Assembly (NCBI GenBank): GCA_002409445.1
Contig: DHNJ01000265.1
Location: 1-43,361, forward strand
Direction: 5' to 3'
DNA: 43,361 bases
Source: Armatimonadetes bacterium UBA5419
Lineage (GTDB): Bacteria; Armatimonadota; UBA10988
The position numbers were made by a program, and so were the translations under genes. Below, in pieces: positions 25,133 to 33,020 of this stretch. How positions within the stretch are numbered: position 1 is the stretch's first letter; each line of letters begins with the position of its first letter. Below the pieces are notes generated by a model that saw only the letters and a list, made by a program, of their open reading frames with translations, was not told the origin of the DNA and made no database searches.

Positions 25133-26995
25133 ATGCATCTGCTCCGTCGCTTCCTGGCCTTCCTGAGGCCCTATCGCTGGCAGATGTTCGAAGTCTTCCT
25201 GCTGATCTTCGTCATCAATGCCTTCAGCCTCTGGCGCCCCGCGATCATGGGCCAGATCATCGACAGCGTGGTCGGGGCTGGCGCGGGCGCCGGTGCGGCC
25301 GCGGAGGCCGGGCCAGCGGGCACGGCGGTGCGGCAGGTCTGGCAGGGCGTGCTGCTGCTGCTGATCAACACCGCCGGCATGGCAACCGTCAGCTTCTGGC
25401 GCTCCTGGCGCATCACCTACGTAGCCCAGCGGGTGATCTTTGACATCCGGCGCCACCTGCATCGGCACCTGCAGAAGCTGTCGATGTCCTATTACGAATC
25501 GCGCCAGAGCGGCCGCATCATGGCCCGCGTACTGTACGACGTGGACGCCATCGGCGGGTTGGCGGGCGACACGCTGGTGCAGTTGCTGACGGACACGGTA
25601 CAGCTGGTCTTCTTGATCTACTTGATGTTCTCGAACAGCTGGCCGCTGGCGTGCATCGCGGTGATCACCATCCCGCTCTACCTCGGCAACTTCATGCTGC
25701 TGCGCAACAAGATCCGCCGCGCGGCGCGCCGCGTCCGCGAGAAGTTCTCCGTCATCTCCGGCGACCTGCACGAGAAGATCGCCGCCGCCAAGGTCGTCAA
25801 GTCGTTCACGCGCGAGCGCTCCGAGAGCCTGCGGTTCATCCGTCATCTCCACGACAACCTGATCCTCAGCCTGGACTCGCGGCGCTACTCCATCTGGCTG
25901 GGCACCTCGGGCATGGTCCTCCAACAGGTCGGGACGGCAACGTTCTACCTGGTCGGCTGCTATTTCATCATCTACGGCCATTTCGACATGACCGTCGGTA
26001 AGTTCATGGCCTTTAAGATGTGGCTGGACATGCTCTACGGCCCTGCCCAGCGACTGATCGACGCCAACGACATGATCACCCGCGCCCTGGTCGCCGTCGA
26101 GCGCATCTTCGAGATCCTCGATACCAAGCCCGAGGTCGAAGACGCGCCGAACCCAATTGTGCCAACCAAGGTCGACGGGCTGGTCGAGTTCCGCAACGTC
26201 AGCTTTGGCTACGATCCGAATGAGCTAGTGCTCCAGAACATCAACCTGGAGGTGCGCCCGGGCGAGATGTGTGCGTTCGTGGGGCCGTCGGGGTCGGGCA
26301 AGACCACCCTGGCCAACCTCATCGCCCGCTTCTACGACCCGACGTCGGGCGCCTTGTACCTCGACGGCATCGACCTGCGGCAACTCAAGCTGACCTGGCT
26401 GCGCGGCCAGATCGGCGTCGTGTTGCAGGAGACCCACCTGTTCACGGGCACCATCCGCTCGAACTTGCGCTACGGCAACCCGCACGCGACACAAGAGCAG
26501 GTCGCCCGCGCGGCGATGGCGGCTAACGCGCACGACTTCATCATGGAACTGCCCGAGGACTACGACACCGAAATCGGCGAGCGTGGCCTCAAGCTTTCGG
26601 GCGGCCAGCGCCAGCGCATTGCCATCGCCCGGGCGATCTTACGCGACCCACGCCTGCTGATCCTCGACGAGGCAACCTCCGCGCTCGACAGTACATCCGA
26701 GGCGCTGATTCAGAGCGCGCTAGACCAACTGATGGTCGGGCGCACAAGCTTTGTCATCGCCCACCGCCTCTCGACCATCATGAAGGCCGACAAGATCGTC
26801 GTCCTGGAGCACGGCATCGTCGTCGACGTTGGCAGCCACGATGAGTTGCTGGATCGCGGTGGCCTCTACGCTAAGCTGTACAACATGCAGTTTCGCAAGC
26901 AGTTGCTGGAAGATGAGGACGAGGACGACCCGACCGCCGCGCAGCCCGGCCGCGCGCGCGCCGGCGTCCGCCCGCCGAAGCCTGGCCCGACTTAG
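25133..26995 (+). CDS. ABC exporter, fused permease and ATPase (MsbA/MdlB type)
   Basis: A 620-residue half-transporter that would work as a homodimer or with a partner. Six membrane helices occupy about residues 1-320, with the coupling-helix region ARVLYDVDAIG and KVVKSFTRER. The nucleotide-binding domain holds Walker A GPSGSGKTT (384-392), Q-loop VVLQETHLFTG, the signature LSGGQRQR (from 488), Walker B LLILDEATSALDS and the H-loop IAHRLST. Export of a lipid, lipid-linked glycan, peptide or drug is the family role; the cargo is not visible. It shares a transcript with the VanW gene and ends 3 nt from the convergent glycosyltransferase gene. Confidence 0.95.
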   Translation: MHLLRRFLAFLRPYRWQMFEVFLLIFVINAFSLWRPAIMGQIIDSVVGAGAGAGAAAEAGPAGTAVRQVWQGVLLLLINTAGMATVSFWRSWRITYVAQRVIFDIRRHLHRHLQKLSMSYYESRQSGRIMARVLYDVDAIGGLAGDTLVQLLTDTVQLVFLIYLMFSNSWPLACIAVITIPLYLGNFMLLRNKIRRAARRVREKFSVISGDLHEKIAAAKVVKSFTRERSESLRFIRHLHDNLILSLDSRRYSIWLGTSGMVLQQVGTATFYLVGCYFIIYGHFDMTVGKFMAFKMWLDMLYGPAQRLIDANDMITRALVAVERIFEILDTKPEVEDAPNPIVPTKVDGLVEFRNVSFGYDPNELVLQNINLEVRPGEMCAFVGPSGSGKTTLANLIARFYDPTSGALYLDGIDLRQLKLTWLRGQIGVVLQETHLFTGTIRSNLRYGNPHATQEQVARAAMAANAHDFIMELPEDYDTEIGERGLKLSGGQRQRIAIARAILRDPRLLILDEATSALDSTSEALIQSALDQLMVGRTSFVIAHRLSTIMKADKIVVLEHGIVVDVGSHDELLDRGGLYAKLYNMQFRKQLLEDEDEDDPTAAQPGRARAGVRPPKPGPT

Positions 26996-26998
26996 AGG

Positions 26999-28165
26999 CT
27001 AACGGTCCAGCAGCTCGTGATACAGCGCGGCCATGTCGCGGGCGAGGCGGTGCTCGGAGAAGCGCGCCAGGACCGTCGCCTGCGCGGCCTGACCGCGCCG
27101 ACGCCGCTCGTCGGGTGCGCGCGCCGCGGCGGTACACGCGGCCGCCACCGCCTGCGCATCGCCCGCCGGTGCGAGCCAACCGGTCTCACCATCGGCGACG
27201 ATGTCCGGCACACCACCCACCGCCGTACAGATCGCCGGCACGCCCGCGGCGGCGGCCTCGATGACGGCGACGGGCGTGCCTTCGTTGTCGCTGGTCAGGA
27301 CCAAGGCGTCCAGGTCGGCGACCAAAGGTGGTAGGTCGCTGCGAAAACCGAGGAAGTGGACGTAGCCGCCTAGACCGAGTTCGGCGACCTGCTGCTCCAT
27401 CGGCCCCCGCTCCTCGCCATCGCCCAGAATAGCGAGGTGCAGCGCTGGGCACTCGGCCCGCGCGAGAGCGAAGGCGCGCAGCAGCAAATCCGGGTTCTTA
27501 ATCGCGGTCAGTCGGCCGCAGAAGCCGAACAACGGTACCTCATGGCCCAGGCCGAGTTCCGCGCGGAGCATGCCGGCGCGCGGCGCATCCGCAAACCGCT
27601 GCAGCTCGAGGCCCAGCTCCATGACGCGGATCTTGTCCGGTGGCGCTACAGCCAGCTCGATGAGGTCCTGGCGCACCTGCTCGCTAACCGCCAGCAACAC
27701 CGAACTGACGCATGCGACGCCGCGCTCGAGCTTACGAAACAGCTGCTCCTTGCGCGGGCTGAAGTAGCCGCGTAGGACATGGCCGTGGAAGGTGTGGACG
27801 ATGACCGGCACCCGCGCCATCCAGGCCGCGACGCGCCCGACCAGCCCGGCCTTGGCGGTGTGCGTGTGGACGATGTCGGGGCGGATGCGGCGCAGCAGGC
27901 GGTACAGCTCGACCAGCGTGCGCAGGTCGCTGCGCGGTGAGATCTCGCGCGACATGGTCTCGAGGTAGGCCGGCTCGACACCGTGGCGCTCGGCGTAGTA
28001 GGCCATGTCGCCTTCGTTGTCGGGGACGCGCCCCGCGACCAGGTGGCTCTCAAACTCGGGCGGGCCGAGGTAGCGCGTCAGCAGCGTGACGTGCATCGCC
28101 GGGCCGCCTACGTTCAGACGCGCGATGATGCGGACGATCTTGATCGGTCGGGCCGGGTCACTCAT
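26999..28165 (-). CDS. GT4-type glycosyltransferase (GT-B fold)
   Basis: A 388-residue retaining glycosyltransferase of the group 1 kind. The N-terminal acceptor domain starts with KIVRIIARLNVGGPAMHVTLL and includes DIVHTHTAKAGLVGR and HTFHGHVLRGYF. The C-terminal donor domain begins near LFGFCGRLTAIKNPDLLLRA and has the E-x7-E motif in SDNEGTPVAVIE. The pattern resembles enzymes for cell-surface polysaccharide or lipid-linked glycan assembly, using a nucleotide sugar. It lies 13 nt downstream of the ADP-ribosylglycohydrolase gene and is convergent with the ABC exporter gene. The ATG at 28165 has only a weak GGGG-rich ribosome site. Confidence 0.92.
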   Translation of the reverse strand: MSDPARPIKIVRIIARLNVGGPAMHVTLLTRYLGPPEFESHLVAGRVPDNEGDMAYYAERHGVEPAYLETMSREISPRSDLRTLVELYRLLRRIRPDIVHTHTAKAGLVGRVAAWMARVPVIVHTFHGHVLRGYFSPRKEQLFRKLERGVACVSSVLLAVSEQVRQDLIELAVAPPDKIRVMELGLELQRFADAPRAGMLRAELGLGHEVPLFGFCGRLTAIKNPDLLLRAFALARAECPALHLAILGDGEERGPMEQQVAELGLGGYVHFLGFRSDLPPLVADLDALVLTSDNEGTPVAVIEAAAAGVPAICTAVGGVPDIVADGETGWLAPAGDAQAVAAACTAAARAPDERRRRGQAAQATVLARFSEHRLARDMAALYHELLDR

Positions 28166-28178
28166 CGATGCGACACCC

Positions 28179-29540
28179 CTAGAGCCGGTTCGCCAACGCG
28201 ACCGAGCGCTGCGCGAGGTCACTGATGGCCACCTGGTGGTAGCCGTGAACGCCGGTTTCCAGGCGGTCCGCGAGCGGGTCAGTCAGCTCGGCCGGCCACG
28301 CCTGCGCGCCCAGCCGCAGGCCGACGATGCTGCCCACCGTCGCACCGTTGCAGTCGGTGTCGAAGCCAGGCATGACGGCGTAGCCGATGGAGCGCAGCGG
28401 GTCCAACTCGCCCCACAGCAGCGCCGCAGCGACCAGCTCGGCGTTCGAGATGGTGTGACACCAGTCGTAGCCGCGGCCCTCGTCCCACTCGGCCGTGGTG
28501 GAGGCGATCGCGTCCTCCCAGCTCGCGCCGCCGGCGTACAGGTCGAGGATGCCGCGGACGCGCTGGGTCAGGCGGCTGGCCGCGGGTACCTGGGCGAGGC
28601 CAGCGGCGATGATGGCCGCGGGCTCGGCGAGGACGAAAGCGGCCGCGTGCATCGCGGCGACCCACATCGCGCCGTACAGACCGTTGGCGATGTGGCTGAC
28701 GGCGGCGTCGCGCCATGCCCACTCGGCCGCGCGCGCCGGCTGCGCGGGGTTGACGTAGCCGTAGAAGTCGGCGCGGATCTGGGCACCGATCCACTCGCGG
28801 TAAGGGTTGCGGAAGCTCGCGCTCGCGGGCGGGGCAAGGCCGGCGGCGAGGTTGCGGTAGGCGATGCGCTCAGCGGTGCAGACGTGGTATAGCGGCAGCG
28901 TGCGCAGCCAGGCGGTGGCGATGTCGTGCGGCCCGAAATCGGCGCCGTGCCGGTCGACGATGTCGAGCGCGAGGACCGTGTAGTTAGTGTCGTCGTCCTC
29001 GACCATGCCGTGGATGTCTTCGAGGTACACTCCACGCCAGCCGAGGTTGAAGTTGCACTCGCGGGCCAGGTCCTCGTCCGCTTCGCGGCTGAAGTAGCCG
29101 CGCAGCGGCCAGCGGCCCTGGGCTTCAAGGTACTGGCGTATATGGTGCGAGCGGCGCCCCTCGACCGGCTTGCCCACGAGGCAGCCCGAACAGCGGCCGA
29201 GCCAGGCGCCCAGCAGGCGCTCGTGCAGCTCGTCTTCGCCGCCTCTCCAGGCGGGGACTGACTCGGCAACGGGGCGGGCGGCGGCGATCGCGGCCCAGTC
29301 GCTCGGCTCGGCGGCGACGGCGCGCGGGTCGCGCGCGGTCGCCTGCACCCGGTCGAACCACGCCTCGGCGCGGGCCTGGGCGGCAGGGTCGTTCAGGTCG
29401 CTGGCGACAAGTTCGTCGTATTCGTCGGCCAGGGCGGCCCAATCGCGGCCCTCGGCGACGGCTTGCAGGCGTTCGGTTTCCAGGTCGTTGGTAGTAATCC
29501 ACATCCACGGCTGGCCCGACCAGTTGCTGCGCTCTGACAT
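28179..29540 (-). CDS. ADP-ribosylglycohydrolase-family protein with N-terminal extension
   Basis: 453 residues, longer than the usual 300 or so. The ARH core starts near residue 105 with LHERLLGAWLGRCSGCLVGKP. It shows the dinuclear-magnesium motifs MVEDDDTNYTVLAL and the C-terminal PGFDTDCNGATVGSIVG, the family DTDxxGAxxG box. The first 100 residues are an alpha-helical acidic region (EGRDWAALADEYDELVASDL, AEAWFDRVQATA) of unknown role. The family removes ADP-ribose from proteins or cleaves related N-glycosidic bonds; many bacterial members have no known substrate. GGAGG is 6 nt before the ATG. It likely shares a transcript with the glycosyltransferase gene. Confidence 0.9.
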   Translation of the reverse strand: MSERSNWSGQPWMWITTNDLETERLQAVAEGRDWAALADEYDELVASDLNDPAAQARAEAWFDRVQATARDPRAVAAEPSDWAAIAAARPVAESVPAWRGGEDELHERLLGAWLGRCSGCLVGKPVEGRRSHHIRQYLEAQGRWPLRGYFSREADEDLARECNFNLGWRGVYLEDIHGMVEDDDTNYTVLALDIVDRHGADFGPHDIATAWLRTLPLYHVCTAERIAYRNLAAGLAPPASASFRNPYREWIGAQIRADFYGYVNPAQPARAAEWAWRDAAVSHIANGLYGAMWVAAMHAAAFVLAEPAAIIAAGLAQVPAASRLTQRVRGILDLYAGGASWEDAIASTTAEWDEGRGYDWCHTISNAELVAAALLWGELDPLRSIGYAVMPGFDTDCNGATVGSIVGLRLGAQAWPAELTDPLADRLETGVHGYHQVAISDLAQRSVALANRL

Positions 29541-29650
29541 CGCACCCTCCAAGCTGACACGGTGGTCGCGCCCATGGTAACCGATCCGGCGGGCGTCCGT
29601 GGCGCTGCTACGGCGTTCGTCCAGAGGTCGACTCGGGCGCCCGCCGCCGC

Positions 29651-29679
29651 TTGACACGAGCAGTGTTTGGGCGCAAGGT
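29651..29679 (+). promoter_or_regulatory. Promoter of zinc-ribbon ABC exporter operon
   Basis: A perfect TTGACA (-35, 29651-29656), 17-bp spacer, and a weak -10 CAAGGT (29674-29679). The predicted start lies just before GGGAG (29689-29693), which is 7 nt from a TTG codon at 29701. Confidence 0.45.
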
Positions 29680-29700
29680 TAGGCGGTTGGGAGTCTTTGC

Positions 29701-32049
29701 TTGCGCGGGTTTGGTGGTGGCAGAGGGCGCGGCGCGGCCCGACGTGGTGCGGCCAGCGGCGGCAGCAGCAGCCGTAAGGTTAGCGTGCGCATGGAGATGC
29801 CGGCCGCCGTTGCCCAGAAAGCGCTGGAACTTGGTCTAGACCCGGCGATCAGCCTCGCGGCAGACATCACCGCCGAGGGGAGTTACGGCACGCGCTGGGT
29901 GCTGGCCGTGCCTGCTCGGCTGGTCGTGCTCGACAAGGTCGGCGATGCATTCGACGTCGGCCTGGACCTCGACCTGTCCACGGTCCGTAAGTGGCGCGTC
30001 GACAACGGGGTGGGGGCCAAGGTCCTCGTCGCCGAACTAACCAAGGACCAGGTCGAGGTGACGCGCTACACCTTGGCCGTCGCCGATCAGTTCGCGAAGG
30101 CCCGCAGCCGGCTCGAAGCCTGGGGCGAAGGGGAGCAGCTGGAGGAACGCGACGAGAAAGTCGCCGACGACGACCGCAGTTGCGCCAAGTGCTCGCGCCC
30201 TTTGCCCGAAGGCAGCCGCATCTGCCCTAAGTGCTTTGACCGACGGCACGCCTTGTCCCGCCTTTACCACTACATCGTGCCGCACCTCGGCAAGCTGTAT
30301 TTGGTGCTCGGGTTAGTTCTCCTGACGACCATCCTGGGCTTGATCATGCCGCAGTTCCAGGGCCTTCTGTTTGACCGCGTGCTCACCGATCAGCCCGAGA
30401 GTGGCCCGGAGGGCGGCAAGTGGGTGGCGTGGATGATCACTGCGCCGACCAAGGCCGGGATGCTGACGCAGATCGTGCTCTTGATCCTGCTCTCACAGAT
30501 CATCAGCACAACGATCTCGATGTTCCGTGGCCGGGTTGCCTCGTGGCTGGCCTACTACGTGGTTCACGATATCCGCGTCGAACTGTACGACCATCTTCAG
30601 TCGCTGACGCTGCGGTACTTCGATAAGCGGCAGTCCGGCGCGCTGATGTCACGGGTGACGAACGACACACGGGCCATGCAGGGCTTTCTGATCGACGGCT
30701 TCCAGGCGCTGATCATCAACTCAATCACGCTGGTCGCGATCGGTGCCTTGCTGCTCAGCGAGAACTGGCAGCTTGCCCTGCTCACTCTCGCGCCAGCGCC
30801 GCTGGTGACCTTTTTGGCGACGGCTTTTTGGCGGCGGATCCGCATGTATTACGGCCGCCTCTGGCAGCGCTGGGAGCGGATGTCAGCAACCATCAGCGAC
30901 AGCCTGGGCGGGGTGCGCGTGGTCAAGGCGTTCGCCGCGGAGCATCGCGAGGCGCGCCGGTTCGAGCACGACAGCCTGGGTCTAGCCGAGGCGGGCACCC
31001 GGGCTAATCAGTTGCGCGCCACGCTCAGCCCGTGGCTCATGTTCGCGACCAGTTCGAGCAGCCTACTCGTCTGGTTCTTCGGCGGTCGGCAAGTGCTCGC
31101 GGGCCAGATGTCCCCGGGTCAGTTGGTCCAATTCTTTGCGTATCTGGGCATGATCTACGGCCCGATTCAGTGGCTTTCCGACCTGTTCAACTGGTTCCAG
31201 GAGACTCTCGCGGCGTCCGAGCGGGTCTGGGAAGTGCTCGATGAACAGCCGGAGATGACCGTGGCGGACGACGCCGTGCGCATGCCGGATGTCGAAGGTC
31301 GGTTCGAGTTCGACCACGTGACCTTCGGCTATGAGCGGCACGAACCAGTGCTTAAGGATATTAGTCTGCAGGTCGAGCCGGGCGAGATGATCGGCTTGGT
31401 CGGCCATAGCGGCGCGGGCAAATCGACGATGATCAACCTGATCTGTCGATTCTACGATGTGGATGAAGGTGCGTTGCGCATCGACGGAGTCGACGTGCGG
31501 CAGGTGCACCCTGATGACTACCGTCGACACATTGGCGTCGTGCTGCAGGACAACTACCTGTTCAACGGTCGGATCTACGACAACATCTGTTACGGGGCAC
31601 CGACCGCCGAGCCGCGGGCGGTGTTCGAGGCGGCACTGGCGGCCAACGCCCATGAATTCATCGTCGGGCTGCCTGACGGCTATGACACCGTGGTCGGCGA
31701 GCGCGGGCACCGGCTGTCCGGGGGCGAGCGCCAGCGCGTCTCCATCGCCCGCGCGATCCTGCACAACCCACGCGTCCTGATCCTCGACGAGGCGACCGCT
31801 TCGGTCGACACGCGGACCGAGCGTGCCATCCAGCAGGCGCTGGAACGGCTTGTCCGTGGCCGCACGACCTTCGCCATCGCCCACCGCCTAAGCACTCTGC
31901 GCAACGCCAACCGCCTGGTGGTGATCGACAGGGGTCGCATTGCTGAAGTGGGAACGCACGACGAGCTGATGGCCAAGGAAGATGGGGTCTTCCGGCGCTT
32001 GGTCGAGATGCAGACCGACATGAACCGCATCACATACATCGGGGGTTAG
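29701..32049 (+). CDS. ABC exporter with Arg/Gly tail, PH-like domain and zinc ribbon
   Basis: 782 residues from a TTG start preceded by GGGAG at 7 nt; a GTG at 29785 (AAGG 5 nt upstream) would remove the Arg/Gly-rich tail. Residues 1-30 are Arg/Gly/Ser-rich. About 31-145 look like a small PH/GRAM-like domain (ITAEGSYGTRWVLAVPARLVVLD, VEVTRYTLAVADQFAKARSRLE). Residues 161-178 form a zinc ribbon, C-x2-C-x10-C-x2-C. A standard exporter follows: six membrane helices (about 190-510), Walker A GHSGAGKST (568-576), Q-loop VVLQDNYLFNG, signature LSGGERQR, Walker B LILDEATASVDT and H-loop IAHRLST. The cytosolic N-terminal modules are unusual on an MsbA-type exporter and may sense lipid, metal or a partner. 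The aldo/keto reductase relative starts 1 nt after the stop codon. Confidence 0.9.
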   Translation: MRGFGGGRGRGAARRGAASGGSSSRKVSVRMEMPAAVAQKALELGLDPAISLAADITAEGSYGTRWVLAVPARLVVLDKVGDAFDVGLDLDLSTVRKWRVDNGVGAKVLVAELTKDQVEVTRYTLAVADQFAKARSRLEAWGEGEQLEERDEKVADDDRSCAKCSRPLPEGSRICPKCFDRRHALSRLYHYIVPHLGKLYLVLGLVLLTTILGLIMPQFQGLLFDRVLTDQPESGPEGGKWVAWMITAPTKAGMLTQIVLLILLSQIISTTISMFRGRVASWLAYYVVHDIRVELYDHLQSLTLRYFDKRQSGALMSRVTNDTRAMQGFLIDGFQALIINSITLVAIGALLLSENWQLALLTLAPAPLVTFLATAFWRRIRMYYGRLWQRWERMSATISDSLGGVRVVKAFAAEHREARRFEHDSLGLAEAGTRANQLRATLSPWLMFATSSSSLLVWFFGGRQVLAGQMSPGQLVQFFAYLGMIYGPIQWLSDLFNWFQETLAASERVWEVLDEQPEMTVADDAVRMPDVEGRFEFDHVTFGYERHEPVLKDISLQVEPGEMIGLVGHSGAGKSTMINLICRFYDVDEGALRIDGVDVRQVHPDDYRRHIGVVLQDNYLFNGRIYDNICYGAPTAEPRAVFEAALAANAHEFIVGLPDGYDTVVGERGHRLSGGERQRVSIARAILHNPRVLILDEATASVDTRTERAIQQALERLVRGRTTFAIAHRLSTLRNANRLVVIDRGRIAEVGTHDELMAKEDGVFRRLVEMQTDMNRITYIGG

Positions 32050-32050
32050 G

Positions 32051-32989
32051 ATGGTCTACCGGCGACTGGGCCGAGCCGGCCTCAAGATCAGTGTGGTTGG
32101 GCTGGGCACCTGGCTGACCTGTGGGCAGGATCGTGACCGTGACCGCGCGGTGGTGGCCCAGGCGGTTGAGTCGGGCATCAACTACTTTGAGACCGCCAAC
32201 ACCGACGCCCGCGGCGCCGCCGAGGAGAGCCTCGGCGCAGCGCTGCGCGAGCACCCAGACGCCGACCTGGTCGTCTCGACCAAGGCGTGGGGCACGATGG
32301 GGCCCGGGCCGAACCAGCGCGGCCTGTCGCGCAAGGCACTGCGTGAGCAGTGCGAGGCGAGCCTACGGCGCCTCGGCCGTGAGACGATCGACCTCTACTG
32401 GCTGCAGCGGTTCGATCCTGAGGTCACCCTCGACGAGATTGTCGCGACGATGGCCGATCTGGTCCACGCGGGCAAGATCCACTACTGGGGCGTCTGCGGC
32501 TGGGACGACAACCAGGTCCACAATGCGGCGCAGCTGGCCGACGGCACGGGGCGGATCCCGCTGTCGGCCTACCAAGCGCGCTACAACCTGCTCGATCGGG
32601 AAGCCGAGAGTGCGATCTTCCCCACCTGCTGGCAGCGCACACTGGGTGTGCTGGCGTACTCGCCGCTCGCGCAGGGCGTGCTGACCACGAAGTACGCCGC
32701 GGGCCCCGAGCCGCCGGTAGGCACGCGCCTCGCGGACGAACGACGTGGCCGCAACGCACGCGATCGCTATGGCGACAAGGTGCGGTCGTCCGTGGTCTAC
32801 GCGGTGCAGGAGACCGCCTGGACCGTCGGTGCGACGCCAGCGCAGGTGGCCCTGGCTTACACCATCCGCTCGGGCGCAGCGACCGCGGCGGTCTTCGGCG
32901 CGACCAGCCCCGAACAGGTCCGCGAGAACGCAGGCGCCGCCGATGTCGTCCTCGAAGAGGGCCTGGCGCAGCGGCTCGAATGGGCCTAA
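32051..32989 (+). CDS. Aldo/keto reductase-family protein with degenerate catalytic tetrad
   Basis: A 312-residue (beta/alpha)8 protein of the AKR superfamily, closest in pattern to YghZ/Kv-beta-like members. Landmarks are RRLGRAGLKISVVGLGTW, LVVSTKAWG, SLRRLGRETIDLYWLQRFDP, YQARYNLLDRE, LAYSPLAQGVLTTKY and AAVFGATSPEQVREN, including the NADPH-binding end. Of the Asp-Tyr-Lys-His tetrad only Lys (K78) remains. Asp is Glu (E47 in YFETAN), Tyr is Asp (D52) and His is Gln (Q119). Normal reductase activity is doubtful; a nucleotide-sensing or regulatory role like that of Kv-beta subunits is one possibility. The gene starts 1 nt after the ABC exporter stop, so expression is coupled. Confidence 0.9.
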   Translation: MVYRRLGRAGLKISVVGLGTWLTCGQDRDRDRAVVAQAVESGINYFETANTDARGAAEESLGAALREHPDADLVVSTKAWGTMGPGPNQRGLSRKALREQCEASLRRLGRETIDLYWLQRFDPEVTLDEIVATMADLVHAGKIHYWGVCGWDDNQVHNAAQLADGTGRIPLSAYQARYNLLDREAESAIFPTCWQRTLGVLAYSPLAQGVLTTKYAAGPEPPVGTRLADERRGRNARDRYGDKVRSSVVYAVQETAWTVGATPAQVALAYTIRSGAATAAVFGATSPEQVRENAGAADVVLEEGLAQRLEWA

Positions 32990-32999
32990 GGGGATCTGC

Positions 33000-33005
33000 T
33001 ACAAT
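33000..33005 (+). promoter_or_regulatory. Extended -10 element directly before PP2C gene
   Basis: TGC-TACAAT forms an extended -10. The hexamer is followed by 6 nt and then an in-frame GTG (33012), the same geometry as at the TPR gene. A leaderless start at GTG 33012 is therefore possible. Confidence 0.4.
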
Positions 33006-33020
33006 ACGGCGGTGAGCAGG

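Noticed and set aside
32745..33020. Extended N-terminus for the PP2C gene
   Set aside because: It would overlap the aldo/keto reductase gene in another frame by about 245 nt; PP2C homology begins only at YGEITTAYIHD.
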